Shown here: positions 41,346 through 53,144 of the stretch, piece after piece
Layout of the letters: the number at the start of each line of letters is the position of its first letter
How positions within the stretch are numbered: position 1 is the stretch's first letter
From: Muscardinus avellanarius
Lineage: Eukaryota; Chordata; Mammalia; Rodentia; Gliridae
Direction: 5' to 3'
NCBI GenBank assembly: GCA_963383645.1
Contig: OY726559.1
Location: 118,523,905 to 118,587,904 of the forward strand
DNA length: 64,000 nt
The notes under the pieces: model-generated
Database searches by the model: none
Seen by the model: only the letters and a program-made list of their open reading frames with translations
What the model was told of the DNA's origin: nothing
Position numbers and translations under genes: made by a program

Positions 41346-42000
41346 CAGGGTGGATGGCACACATTTGTAATACCAGTACTTGGGAGGCTGAGACAGGAGG
41401 ATCACAGACTTGAGGACAGCCTCATCAAGTAGCGAGACTCTCATCAACCTAGTGAGACTGTTTCAAAATAAAAATAAGTCGCCGGGTGTGGTGGCCCACG
41501 CTTGTAATCCACCGCGCTTGGGAGGCGGAGACGGGAGGAGCGCGCTGGTTCGAAGCCAGCCATGCTGGCATAAGAGCCCGTTTCCAAATAAAAATATAAA
41601 AAAAATAGGTCTGGGAGTGTAGCCCAGAGGTAGAAGGGCTTCCCGGAACCCCAGTACCACCAAAATAATAATAATAATTAATAATAATAATAGTAATGAT
41701 AAATCCTGGTGTGGTGGTCCACGCTTGTAATCCCAGTACTTGGGAGGCTGAGACAGGAGGATTGCAGGTTTGAGGATAGGCTCAGCAACTAGTTATGCCT
41801 TCTGTAACTGAGTGACCCTGTTTCAAGATGAAGACTAAAAAGTGGGCCTGGGGGTGTAGCTTGAAAGTAGAATGCCCCTGGGTTCCAGCCCCAATACTGC
41901 AAAAATAAATAAATAAATAAATAAATAAATAAATAGGGTTGGGAATGTAGCTCATAGGTAGAATGCTTCTGAGTTCAATCCCCAGTTCCAAAAATAAAAT
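41346..42000 (+). mobile_element. Plus-strand nest: B1, C copy, full copy, ID
   Basis: B1 41346-41478; C copy 41481-41690 with AAT-unit tail; old copy 41706-41932 with TAAA tail; ID 41933-42000. Confidence 0.83.
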
Positions 42001-42034
42001 AAAGAAGGAAAGAATTAAGGAAATAAATAAATTA

Positions 42035-42338
42035 GTGCTGGGTGTGGTGGCACATGCTTGTAATTCCAGTACCTGGGAGGCTAAGACAGGAAGATCGCAG
42101 GTTGGTAGCCAGCCTCAGCAACTTAGGAGGCCCTCTGCAATTTAGTGAGACTCTGCTTCAAAAATAAAGAATACAAATTTATGAGCTTCTGGAACCAGAT
42201 GTGGCCTATGCTTGTAATCCCAGTACTTGGGAGGCTGAGACAGGAGGACTATAGGTTCCCAGCCAGCATCAGCTACTTAGTGAGAACCTGTTTCAAAATA
42301 AAGAATATAAAATAGGGCTGGGAGCGTAGCTCAGAGAA
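42035..42338 (+). mobile_element. Two B1 halves, second with a truncated ID
   Basis: 42035-42180 and 42192-42338; the ID stops at GTAGCTCAGAGAAT. Confidence 0.75.
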
Positions 42339-42432
42339 TAACTTGAGTCAGTAAATGTTATTTAATTTTCAGCAGACTGTCTTTGCTTTGATGTCCAATA
42401 AAAGGGTGGTGTTTAAAATTTTTATTATAAGG

Positions 42433-42656
42433 CCGCGTGTGGTGATGCACACTTGTAATCCCCGCACTTGGGAGGCTGCGACAGGATCGCACAGGTTCAA
42501 AGCCAGCCTCAGCTACTGAGTGAGGCTCTCGGCAACTTAGTGAGACCCTGTTTCCAAATAAAGTATAAAATAGGTCTGGGAGTATAGCTCAGAGGTAGAA
42601 AAGCCCCTGGGTTCCACCCTCAGTACCACAAAAAAAAAAAAAAAAAAAAAAAAAAA
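42433..42656 (+). mobile_element. B1-dID SINE, subfamily A
   Basis: Complete with a 26-base A-tail. Confidence 0.9.
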
Positions 42657-43012
42657 GTGTAAACACTAGAGGGCAGTGCCTGCCCGATATTGTAACTGAT
42701 GTTTCTTTGGGGGTCTTGGAAGGAAAAAAAAGAGAGTTCTGGATTGAGGGAACTGGAAGCCGAGAGGCTGCGGGAGGTATTGAAAGAACTATTTAAGTGA
42801 TTCTGAATTGAGAGCAACGCCTCCTGCGTGTGAAGTCGGTCAGAGCAGAGCGACCAGGCTTTCTTACTTGTCTAATGACGCCTCGTGGGCTTTTGCAGGA
42901 GGAAGACAGCGCTGGGTTTTCACTCCCAGAAGAAACACCGACGTCAGCGCCGCTCGCACCTCGCTTGGGCGCCTCGGGCCCGGAGCTCTGGGGTGTAATT
43001 TAATTTTGGGCC
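42657..43012. other. Unique, CpG-containing segment
   Basis: CpG-rich from about 42865 to 42995, with a CRE-like half site (GACGTCAG) at about 42942. The open frames through it are not convincing. Confidence 0.4.
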
Positions 43013-43190
43013 CGGCGTGGTGGCGCACGCTTGTAATCCCCGCGCTTGGGAGGCGGAGACAGGAGGATCGCGCAGGTACCAAGTCAGCCTCTCTGGCTTG
43101 GCCCTGTTTCCAAATCAAAATATAAAAAATAGGTGCCTGGGAGTGTAGCCCGAAGGTAGAAGGGTTTCCAGGAACCCCAGTACCACCAAA

Positions 43191-43233
<43 letters not shown>

Positions 43234-43560
43234 AAAAAATAGGGCTGGGGTTGTAGCTCGGAGGTCAAATGCCCCAGGGTTTCAGTCCCAGACCCGAAAA
43301 AAAAAAAAAAAAAAAAAGAAACAGCCAAGCTTGGTTGTACATGCTCATAATCCCAGTTCTTGGGAGGCTGAGACAGAAGGATCATGGGTTCGAGGCCAGT
43401 CACAGACTTTTAGTGAGGCCCTCCACAACTCAGTGAGATCCTGTTTCAAAATAAAGAATAAAAAATAGGGCAGGGTGTGTAGCTCACAGGTAGAATTCTC
43501 CTGAGTTTTATACCCAGGCCTACAAAATAAAATAAAATGAAATGAAATGAAATAAAAATA
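43013..43560 (+). mobile_element. C copy, lone ID, full old copy
   Basis: C copy 43013-43190 with about 12 AAAT units (43187-43234); ID 43236-43300; full copy 43320-43530 with AAATG units. Confidence 0.83.
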
Positions 43561-43870
43561 AAAATATCTATCCCTTGCCTGCCTGTCATTTCACGGACAG
43601 AATAGAAAATGCAAAACCAGACAGCTGTATGGGAGTTTTTTTTTTTTTTTTTTAAATAAGTTGATAGACAAATGGTACCAGGTTCACTGTTCTCGCCAGG
43701 GGAGAGTTTAGCTTCCAGAAGGCGCTCTGCAGAGGAGCAGGCCAGGTGGTGTGGAGGGTCCAGAGGCTGCCCAGGCTGCATGGCCGCTGCTCTGCGGCTC
43801 ACCCGGCCCAATTTTGTTTGGTGCCCTTGGGAAACCAGCTGGTTGTTTTTTTTGTTTGTTTGTTTTTTGT
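43561..43870. other. Unique segment
   Basis: GC-rich at 43680-43830. An open frame (43672-44046, plus) runs through it but continues into a SINE, and I recognise no domain. Confidence 0.4.
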
Positions 43871-43874
43871 TTTC

Positions 43875-45049
43875 CCCTGTGACACTGGGGATGGAACCCA
43901 AAGGCATTTTGTCTCTGAGCTACACCTCCAGCCTGATTTTTTTTATTTTTTTGCAGGTCTGGGGCTGGAACCCAGGGGCTTTCGACCTCCGAGCTACACC
44001 CCCTGCCCTATTTTTTATTCTTTATTTTGAAACCGGGTCTCACTGAGTTTCAGAGGCCCTCACTAAGTAGCTGAGGCTGGCTTTGAATCTGTGCTCCTCC
44101 TGTCTCAGCCTCCCAAGTACTTACAAGCCTGCACCACCACGCCCGGCTTGCTTTTATTTTGAAAGAGTCTCACTAAATTGCAGAGGGCCTCAATAATTTG
44201 CTGAGGGTGGCTGCGAATCTGCAATTCTCCTGTCTCTGTCTCTGAAGTACTGGAATTACAACTGTACCCCACCACATCTGGCTGTATTTTTAATTTTTTT
44301 TTTTTTTTTGCGGGTCTGGGGATGGAACCCAGGGACATTTGACCTCCGAGCTACACCCCCTGCCCTATTTTTTATTCATTATTTTGAAACCGGGTCTCAC
44401 TGAGTTGCAGAGGGTCTCACTAAGTAGCTGAGGCTGTCCGCGAACCGCGATCCTCCAGGTCTCAGCCTCCCGAATGCTGGGATTACAAGCGTGCGCCACC
44501 ACGCCCGGCTCTGTATTTTTAATTTTTAATATTTATTTATTTATCTATTGCAGTACTGAGGATGGAACCCAGGGGCATTCCACCTCTAAGCTACAGCCCC
44601 AGTCCTATTTTTTATTCTTTATTTTGAAACTGAATCTCACTAAATTGTAGAGAGTTTAGGTAGTTGAGGCTGGCCATGAACCTGCGATCCTCCTGTCTCA
44701 GCTTCCAAAGTACTGGGCTTACAGTGTGTGCCATCACACCTGGCTTAATATTTATTTATTTATTTTGCAGAAATGGAGATTGAACCCAAGGGCATTCTAC
44801 CTCCAAGCTCCACCAGCCCTATTTTTTATTCCTTATTTTGAGACAGGGTCTCACTAAGCTGCAGAGGGCCTCGCTAAGTAGCTGAGGCTGCATGCGCTAC
44901 CGTGCCTTGCTTAAATTTTGCTTTGAAACAGGGTCTCCTTAGATTGACGAGTCTCACTACTTGCTGAGGCTGTCCTCAAACCTGGGATCCTCCTGTCTCA
45001 GCCTCCCGTGTACTGGGCTTACAGGTAGATGGCGTGATGCCTGGACTTG
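43875..45049 (-). mobile_element. Minus-strand SINE pile
   Basis: ID 43875-43935; B-like copy 43939-44148; B1 44149-44283; pristine B copy 44298-44509 with CTGTATTTTTAATTTT flanks; old copies 44545-44744 and 44745-44910 (B1 truncated); B1 44911-45049. Confidence 0.82.
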
Positions 45050-45256
45050 CTTTTGTTCTTATTTCTTTTGGCGTTGAGTACCAGGCAAAGCCCACTAGCA
45101 CTGAGACATCTGGGTAGAAGGGCTATGGTTTCCCTGACAAAGTAGTGGTACACGTGAGTGGCACTAGCATGTGTGAGTTTGAACTAAAATCTTGGTGCTG
45201 GTGCCAGAAGAGATGCTGGAGCAGGGGAAGGAAGGTAAAATTCAACTGACTATTTA
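45050..45256. other. Unique segment
   Basis: No gene or repeat recognised. Confidence 0.5.
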
Positions 45257-45430
45257 TTTTTACTTTTTGGCATAGGGGATCGAACCCAGGAGGATTCTAC
45301 CTCCGAACCACACCCCAGTTCTATTTTTTTTTTACTTTGACACAGGGTCTCCCTGAATTGCTGAGGCTGGCCTCAAACCTGGGATCCTCCCAAGTACTGG
45401 GATTATAGACGCGCACCACTGAGCTCAGCT
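45257..45430 (-). mobile_element. Old B1-dID
   Basis: ID GGGGATCGAACCCAGG is close to the ancestral tRNA-like form; short B1. Confidence 0.75.
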
Positions 45431-45549
45431 TTGCAGCCACTTCTTAGGGTCTCTGGCCACCCTGGGCATGTATTCTGGTCACCATTCAGCAATTATGCTA
45501 AGTGTGTGCGCGCATGTGTGTTCTGGTATCCGTAATGCTGAAAACAGAG

Positions 45550-45915
45550 TTTGGGGAAATTGAAATTGCGAAGGAAGAAAGCACCAACTAGGGTTATTAA
45601 CAACGGCTTTAACCAAGCAGCCGGCACCCTGGAGGAGTCAGCCGGCTGTGGGGGAAGGGACCGAGGAGCCACTCATCCAAGAGTCACGCAATGTCCCAAT
45701 TGGCTGGCTGAGTCACGTGGTGGAGCGGAAGAGCCGATGTTTCATAGGCAGCCCGATTCTCTCGCGACATCTGGAGTCTCGCGATGCTTAGAGTCTGCCT
45801 CGCGATGCCTGGGATCTCGCGCACCTGCATTCTCGCGATATCTCTGCTTTAGCTTCCAGGGTTCTGCTCCTGTGCCCGCCACGGGGCCTTGTGGGGGGAG
45901 GGGGTACCCGACCTA
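45550..45915 (-). mobile_element. LTR-like block related to the solo LTR at 36032
   Basis: CTCGCGATATCTCTGC, CTTCCAGGGTTCTGC and GGGGGGAGGG line up with CTCGGGATATCTGTAG, CCTCCAGGGTTCCGCC and GGGGAAGGGAGGG in the solo LTR. Exact ends are not visible. CACGTG lies at 45715-45720, and five CTCGCG motifs lie at 45761-45840. Confidence 0.55.
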
Positions 45916-46112
45916 TTAGTACCCAAAGAGCAAACAGCAGGTGTGAGTGCTGGAGACCAGACAGAGCGATGCTGGTTCAGAGAACAGAGGGTACAGTATG
46001 GCTGGAGTTTGGGATAAGGCCCTACAGTGAGAGTGGAGAGGGGCGGAGGACTATGCAGGGAAGCAGGCTCCCAACCACAGAGGGTTCTGTGACCCTGTTA
46101 AAAAAGGTACAC

Positions 46113-46325
46113 GAGCCAGGCATGGTGGTGCAAGCCTGTAGTCCCAGTACTTGGGTACCCGAGACAGGAGGATCGCAGGTTCAGGACTAGCCTCGGCAAC
46201 TTAGAGGGACTCTCAGCAACCTAGGGAGACCCTGCTTTAAAACCAAAAATAAAAACTTAGTGGCTGGTGGTATGGCTCAGAGGTCGAATGCCCTGGGTTT
46301 AATTCTCAGTACTACACAAAAAAGT
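46113..46325 (+). mobile_element. Old B1-dID SINE
   Basis: CCAGGCATGGTGGTGCAAGC start; ID TGGCTGGTGGTATGGCTCAG. Confidence 0.82.
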
Positions 46326-46639
46326 AAACAAGTGAATAAGTACATAAAAGATGGTAGACAGGAGGGGATATGAGTATCAGATTAAAAGTGTTAGATCGCT
46401 CTCCTTGTGGTATGGGATGGATTACCAGAGAATCAGATGGGAAACCGGAGCCTCCGTGGAGGGTTTCAGCAGTTACAGACAGCGGGGTGGACGGCCTGAC
46501 CCAGCAGAGGCTAAACTCTGAAGAGCGGATTTTGTCACACAAGACAGACAACTCAAAATCGCCCTTCAGACAACTCTGTAATTCAAGACACAGCTTGCAA
46601 ACTGGTGTGACTGGTCTTGTGTCTTTTTTGTTGTTGTTT
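46326..46639. other. Unique segment
   Basis: No gene recognised; possibly old retroelement sequence. Confidence 0.4.
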
Positions 46640-46980
46640 GTTTTTGGTGCTGGAGATTGAACCCAGGGGGATTCTACCTCTGAGCTATATACCCCAGCCC
46701 TTTTTACTTCCATTTTGAAATATGGTCTTACCACATTGCTGAGGCTGGCAGTGAATCTGTGACCCCCTGTCTCAGCCTCCCAAGTACAGGGCCGGAGGCC
46801 TGAGCCATGGTGTCCTATTTGGTTGTATGTCGTTTTCTTTGTTTGGTACTGGAGATGGAACCAATGGGTGTTCTCCTTTGGAGCTATACCCCCAGCCCTA
46901 TTTTATTTTATGTATTTTATTTTATTTTTTTGCGGTACTTGGGATGGAACCCAGGGGCAATCTATGTCCAAGCTACCCCC
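46640..46980 (-). mobile_element. Old copy and two ID halves
   Basis: Full copy 46640-46805; ID 46840-46905; ID 46925-46985, ending at the TTCT repeat. Confidence 0.75.
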
Positions 46981-46989
46981 CGGCTCGCT

Positions 46990-47001
46990 CTTCCTTCCTT
47001 C

Positions 47002-47060
<59 letters not shown>
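46990..47060. repeat. (TTCT)n microsatellite
   Basis: About 17 units leading into the T-run of a subfamily C SINE. Confidence 0.96.
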
Positions 47061-47590
47061 TTTTGGTGGTACTGGGTTTCTGGAAGCCCTTCTACCTCCG
47101 GGCTACACTCCCAGACCTATTTTATATTTTTTTATTTGGAAACAGGGTCTCTTACGCCAGAGCGGCTGGCTTTGAACCTATGCGATCTGAACCTACGTGA
47201 TTCTCCTGTCTCTGCCTCCCAAGCGCGGGGATTACAAGCGTGCGCCACCACGCCTGGCTATTCTTTATTTTGAAACAGGGTCTCACTAAGTTGCAGAGAG
47301 TCTAAGGCTGGCTGTGAACCTGCGATCCTCCTGTCTTAGTCTTCCAAGTGCTGGGATTACAAGCATGCACCACCCTGTCTGGCCCTATTTCATTTTATTG
47401 GTACTGGGGATGGAACCCAGGGGCATTCTACCTCTGAGCTACACCCCCAGCCCTGTTTATTTTATTTTTATTTTGAAACAGGGTCTCACTGAGTTGCAAG
47501 GGACCTCACTAAGTAGCTGAGGGTGGTCATGAACCACGATCCTCCTGTCTCAGTCTCCCAAGAGCTGGGATTATAAGTGCCCAGCTAAAT
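47061..47590 (-). mobile_element. Subfamily C copy, B1 half, full copy
   Basis: C copy 47061-47258 has a small internal duplication of GAACCTA-GTGAT; B1 47259-47383; full copy 47395-47585. Confidence 0.83.
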
Positions 47591-47611
47591 CTTTTTTATT
47601 TTGAAACAGAC

Positions 47612-47930
47612 TCTCAAGCCAGGTGTGGTGGCGCATGCTTGTAATCCCACCATTTGAGAGACTGAAACAGGAAGATCGCAGTTCATGGACAGCCTCAGCT
47701 ACTTAGTGAGGCCCTTTGCAACTCAGTGGGACCCTGTTTCAAAATAAAGACCAAAAAACAGGGCTGAGGATATAGGTTGGACTGCCCTGGGTTCCTTCCC
47801 CAGTACCGCAAAAAAAAAAAAAAAAAAAAAAAAGAAAAAAAAAGAAAGAAAAAAAAACAAAAAAACCCCGGGTCTCACTGAGTTGCAAAGGGCCTCACTG
47901 AATAGCTGAGGCTGGCCTCAAACCTGCCAT
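47612..47930. mobile_element. Plus-strand copy and minus-strand B1
   Basis: Copy 47612-47808 has an abbreviated ID (GGTTGGACTGCCC) and an A-rich tail of nearly 60 bases; a minus B1 fragment follows at 47868-47930. Confidence 0.78.
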
Positions 47931-48399
47931 CTTTCTTTCTGAGGATTGGAGCCTAAGCCGCAGGGTGAGCAGTGTATACCTGAGGTGGGGCAGCAGCTGT
48001 TCACGCAGACATGATCTGTGGGCGGCCCTGGGAGGGAGGGATTGACGCTGGCCATCTACTTCTTCACTAATTAAAGGTCTTGCTGGGAGGAGGCTGTCAC
48101 CCGTGACCATGACCACACTCCCCTGCAGTAGAAATACGTTTTTGCCCGTCCACAGCTGCCACCCTGTTGCATCCAAAGTTGACCTGTCTTCAGAGTTGTT
48201 TATCTGCCCCCCACCCCCACCGAGTGAGGAATAGAAAGAATTTGCAAAAGACACAAACTAGGAAGTGGTGCTGGGGAGGGAGGGAGAGGCGCCTGTTCTT
48301 TCAGGCCACCCTCCCCCACTCCCCGTTCCTTCCTCTTTTTATTGAAGCGCACGTGGTCCTTTCTGCTGATGTTGGAAGAATTTGTTTTAGACGCACCGC
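47931..48399. other. Unique segment
   Basis: Open frames on both strands (up to 119 codons) without recognisable domains. Nothing supports a gene. Confidence 0.5.
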
Positions 48400-48540
48400 T
48401 CATCGGGTGTGTAATCTTGGCTGACATCTCCAGCTCCGGTTCCCCCAGCAGGAAAATGGGAAGAATTCCCCACTGGCTCGGTGTGGGGAAGACCTAATGA
48501 GCCAGCGGTGTGAAAGGGCCTACACTTCACTTTAGTTTTG
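48400..48540 (+). mobile_element. Probable MIR fragment
   Basis: GTGTGTAATCTTGGCTGACA and then CAGGAAAATGGG fit the MIR core loosely. Confidence 0.5.
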
Positions 48541-48799
48541 TCTAAGGCCTTGAGTTTATAAGGCTCTGCGTTACCTAACCCAAGATAAATGTATCAGCGT
48601 GTTCTATTTTCCCCTGGAATGGGACTGCCCGTGTAAGCCTCCCACACCCTGTGTGCTTTATTAAAATGACTCTGGAAAGTTCTCTACCTTCAGGGAATTC
48701 TTGCCAGATTTCCTTATATTTGTACAGCACTTTTTGGTTGGCAAAGAAAACTTAGCAACAATTAATTATCTAACTTGAACTTGGAAACAAACCTTCTGT

Positions 48800-48924
48800 G
48801 ATAAGGCGGGTTTTGATCCCGTGTAACAGGTAATGGAACCGAAGCTCAAAGAGATTGGTATAAAGAAACTGAGGTGCAAAGGAGACACAGTCAGCAAACC
48901 AGGTGGTGGCAGAGCCCTGTAATC
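48800..48924 (-). mobile_element. MIR fragment
   Basis: GAAACTGAGGTGCAAAGGAG, then ACACAGTCAGCAAACCAGG, then GTGGCAGAGCC is the MIR core in reverse. An extra GAACCGAAGCTCAAAGAG precedes it. Confidence 0.75.
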
Positions 48925-49256
48925 CTAGTACTTGGGAGGCCAAGACAGGAGGGTCACAGGTTTGAGGACAGCTTCAGCAAGTAGTGAAACTCTCAGCAAT
49001 CTAGCGAGACCATTTCAGAATAAAAATAAAACAGGAAGCAGGCGTGGTGGCGCACGCTTGTAATCCCAGCGCTTGGGAGGCCGAGACAGGAGGATCACGC
49101 AGGTTCGCAGCCAGCCTCAGCTACTTAGTGAGGCTCTCAGCAACTTAGTGAGACCCTGTTTCCAAATAAAGTATAAAATAGGTCTGGGAGTGTAGCTTGG
49201 AGGTAGAAAGCATTTTATATGCTCAAAATAAAGCCCCTGGGTTCCATCCCCAGTAA

Positions 49257-49305
<49 letters not shown>

Positions 49306-49640
49306 AATAAAATAAAATAAAATTAAATTAAATTAAAATAGGGTTGGGAGTGTAGCTCAGAGGTAGAATGCCTCTGGGTTCAATCCCCCATACCATACAC
49401 ACACAAAAAGTTGGAAGTTTAGCAGAGCATGGTGGCACAGGCTTGTAATCCCAGCATTTGGGAGGCTGAGACAGGATTGTGCAGGTTCAAAGCCAGCCTC
49501 AGCTACTTAGTGAGGCCCTTTGCAACTTAGTGAGACCCTGTTTCAAAATAAAGAAATAAAATAAATAGGGCTGGGGGTGTTGCTCGAAGGTAGAATGCCC
49601 CTGGGTTCTATCCCCAGTGCAGAAAAAAAAAAAAAAGGTT
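48925..49640 (+). mobile_element. Plus-strand SINE run
   Basis: B1 48925-49032; A copy 49035-49256 with a 24-base insertion in its ID half near 49211; CA repeat 49258-49303; ID 49335-49400; full copy 49418-49635. Confidence 0.83.
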
Positions 49641-49769
49641 GAAAGTTTTAAAGTCAAACTATTGTAATTTGGGGACTGTCTGTACTTCAAGACTGGTAAG
49701 GTAAGAGGTAGCTTTCCTGATATCAATATGTCTGGGCTTAAACTTCTTGAGTCTGGTTTTCAGGAGAGG

Positions 49770-50437
49770 AAATAGATTTTTTGGTGTGTGTGTGGTCCTG
49801 GGGGTGGAAACCAGGGGCCTTTCTACCTCCGGGCTATACTCCCAGACCTATTTTATACTTTATTTGTAAGCAAGGTCTCACTAGGTTGCTGAGGCTGGCT
49901 TTGAACTTGTGCAATCCTCCTGTCTCAGCCTCCCAAGCACTGGGATTACAAACGTGCACCATACACCCGGCTAGGAAATAGATTTAAAACTGACATTTAT
50001 CCAGGGTTAAACAACTAGTAAATAGGAGAGCCAAAATGGGATTCCAACCTTTGGGTCAGCAGCTTCAACAACTTTTTATCCAAGTTTTTGATTATAGGTC
50101 TCACTAAATTGCGAAGGGCCTCACTAAGTAGCCGAGGCCGGCTGCGAACCTGTGATCTTCCTGTGTCAGACGCCCAGGTGCTGAGATTACAAGTGTGTAC
50201 CAGCATGTCCATTTTAGTAATTTTTTTTTCAGTACTGAGGATGGAACCCAGGGGTCATTCTACTTTCGAGCTACACACCTAGCCCTATTTATTATTTTAT
50301 TTTATTCTTTATTTTGAAACAGGGTCTCACTGAGTTGCAGAGGGCCTCGCTAAGTAGCTGAGGCTATCCGGGAACCGCGATCCTCCGGTCTCCGCCTCCC
50401 GAATGCTGGGATGATGAGCGTGCGCCGCCGTGCCCGG
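49770..50437 (-). mobile_element. Minus-strand SINEs
   Basis: A copy 49785-49972; B1 50090-50205; B-like copy 50222-50437 with ATGATGAGCGTGCGCCGCC. Unique DNA between 49973 and 50089. Confidence 0.82.
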
Positions 50438-50525
50438 CTCAGCAAATGTGTTTTGATGACATCATTATGACAACTTTTACTGCAAAGTCAATAACCACAA
50501 TCAAGTTTTGTAAAAAATGAAGGAA

Positions 50526-50839
50526 ACACCAGGCGTCGTGGCGCACGCTCGTAATCCCAGTACTTGGGAGGCTGAGACAGGAGGAGCGCGGTTCTCCGCC
50601 AGCCTCTGCTGCATAGTGAGGCCCTCTGCAACTCAGTGAGAGACTGTTTCAGAATAAAGAATAAACCCGGCGTGGTGGCGCACGCTTGTAATCCCAGCAT
50701 TTGGGAAGCTGAGCCTGGAGGATCTAGGTTCACAGACAGCCTCAGCTATTTAGGCTCTCCGCAACTCAGTGAGACCCTATTTAAAAAAATATATAAAGAC
50801 TAAAAAATAGGGCTGGGGGTGTAACTCAGAGGTACACAC

Positions 50840-50883
<44 letters not shown>
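50526..50883 (+). mobile_element. B1 half, full copy and CA repeat
   Basis: B1 50526-50666; copy 50667-50833 whose ID half is replaced by about 25 CA units. Confidence 0.83.
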
Positions 50884-50886
<3 letters not shown>

Positions 50887-51100
50887 AATACCTTACACCA
50901 GTGGGAAGCATTAGAATTCGGCATTTCAATAAGTAATGGACATTTCTTGGCATGGTTGTTTGTAGGAAGTCTCAGGCCCTAGTCTGAGGTCTACCCTCAG
51001 AGAATGTCAGGCTGGTTACAGTATCAGGTACAGATGTCCCTGGTCAGCACTGTTTTGGTTTTTTCCTTACTAACAGAAATGTTTACTAAAACTTATTTTT

Positions 51101-51327
51101 CTTCTGAGCTACACACCCTGCCCTATTTTTTACTGGGGTTCCTGGAAGCCCTTTCTACCTCCGGGCTACACTCCCAGACCTATTTTTTATATTTTTTAAT
51201 TTGGAAATAGGGTCTCTGTTTCTAGCTTCCAACCTGAGTGATTCTCCTGTCTCTGCCTCCCAAGGGCGAGGATTACAAGCGTGCGCCACCACGCCGGGCT
51301 TATTCTTTATTTTATTTGTTTGTTTGT

Positions 51328-51366
<39 letters not shown>

Positions 51367-51930
51367 TTTGCGGGTCTGGGGATGAAAGCCAGGGGCATTT
51401 GACCTCTGAGCTACACCCCTGCCCTATTTTTTTATTCTTTTTATTTTGAAACCGGGTCTCACTGAGTTGCAAAGGGCCTCACTAAGTAGCTGAGGCTGTC
51501 CGCGAACCGCGATCCTCCAGGTCTCAGCCTCCCGAATGCTGGGATTACAAATATGTGCCACCATACCCAGCTTATTCTTTATTTTGAAACAGGGTCTCAC
51601 TGAGTTGCAGAGGGCCTTACTAAGTAGCTGAGGCTGGCCGTGAACCTGCAATCCTCCGGTCTCAGCCTCTCAAATGCTAGAATTATAAGCGTGCGCCATC
51701 ATGCCTAGCTTTTCTTTTCTTTTCTCTTCTTTTTTTGGTGCTAGGGATTGAACTCAGGGCATTCTACCTCTGAGATACACTCCAGCCTGATTTTTATTTT
51801 TATTTTGAAACAGTCTCCTTAGGTTGATGAGAGTTCACTACTTGCTGAGGATGACCTGGAGCATGTGATTTCCTTGTCTCAGCCTCCCAAATATTGAGAT
51901 TACAGGTATGTACCACCACGCCTGGCTTAT
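51101..51930 (-). mobile_element. Minus-strand SINE pile
   Basis: ID scrap 51101-51130; C copy 51131-51298 with a deleted hairpin; TTTA repeat 51325-51369; B copy 51369-51570; B1 51571-51710; old copy 51735-51930. Confidence 0.82.
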
Positions 51931-51964
51931 TAGAAGTTATTTCAATCTCATATAAAAAAGGATT

Positions 51965-52798
51965 TGAAAACCGAGAATGGTGATGAATGCTAGTAATCCC
52001 AGTACTTGGGAGGCTGAGACAGGATTCCAGCCTCAGAAATTTAATTAATTAATTTATTTATTTATTTATTGTGGTACCATGGATGGAACGCAGTGGCATG
52101 CTACCTCTGAGCTATACCCTCAGCCCTATTTTTATTCTTTTTTTTTTTTGTGGGTCTGGGGATGGAACACAGGGGCATTCGACCTCCAAGCTATACCCCC
52201 TGCCCTATTTTATTTTTTCTTTATTTTGAAACCTGGTCTCACTGAGTTGCAGAAGGCCTCACTAAGTAGCTGAGGCTGTCCGTGAACCGCGATCCTGCAG
52301 GTCTCAGCCTCCCGAATGCTGGGATTACAAGCCTGCGCCACCACGCCCAGGTTATTCTTTATTTTGAAACAGTCTCCCTGGTTGCAAAGGGCCTCACTAA
52401 GTAGCTGACGCTGTCTTCGAACCACGATCCTCCTGTCTTAGCCTCCTGAATGCTGGGATTACAAGTGTGCGACACCACACGCGGCTCAGCCTCAGCAATT
52501 TAACGAGGCTCTCTGCAATTTATAAAGACCCTGTTTCAAAACAACAAATAAAACAGAGTTGCGGGTGTAGCTCAGAGGTAGAGCCCCTGGGCTCATTTTC
52601 TGGTTCACCACACACACGGAGAAGTGAAGGAATGGGTCAAAGACAGAAAGGTTAAACAGGATAGCTGGGTGCGGAGGCACATGCCTGCAATCCCTATATT
52701 TGGGAGGCTGAAACAAGAGGATCTCAGGTTCCAGGCCAGCCTCAGCCACCTCGTGAGACCCTCTACAACTTAGCAAGACTGTTTCATTTCCTTTTTCT
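51965..52798. mobile_element. Mixed SINE block
   Basis: Plus fragment 51970-52035, split by a minus block (ID 52068-52135, B copy 52141-52350, B1 52351-52485); its plus B1 and ID resume at 52486-52610. A plus B1 follows at 52665-52790. Confidence 0.75.
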
Positions 52799-52799
52799 G

Positions 52800-53077
52800 T
52801 ATGTGTGGTACCAGGGATGGAACCCAGGGGTATTCTACCTCCGAGTTATACCACCAGCCCTAATTTTTATTCTTTATTTTGAAATAGGGTCTCACTAAGT
52901 TATGGAGGACTAATGAACTGAGGCTGGCCACGAACATGCAATCTTCCTGTCTCAGCCTCCCAGGTACTGGGATTACAAGCCATGTGCCACCCCTACCTGG
53001 CTGTAAGACCCTGTTTCAAAATAAAAAAATATATATATACAGGACAATAGATAGAATTCCTCTGCATTCAGTTGTAA

Positions 53078-53110
<33 letters not shown>
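52800..53110. mobile_element. Minus full copy inside a plus copy, then CA repeat
   Basis: The plus B1 of 52665-52790 appears to resume at 53004 (GTAAGACCCTGTTTC) after the minus copy 52800-53003; CA repeat 53081-53110. Confidence 0.75.
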
Positions 53111-53112
<2 letters not shown>

Positions 53113-53144
53113 TAAGCAGTATCTTTATAACACTACATTTAATT

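Noticed and set aside
42808..43125. 105-codon frame from the CpG patch at 42.9 kb
   Set aside because: The second half is translated SINE and the first half has no recognisable domain.
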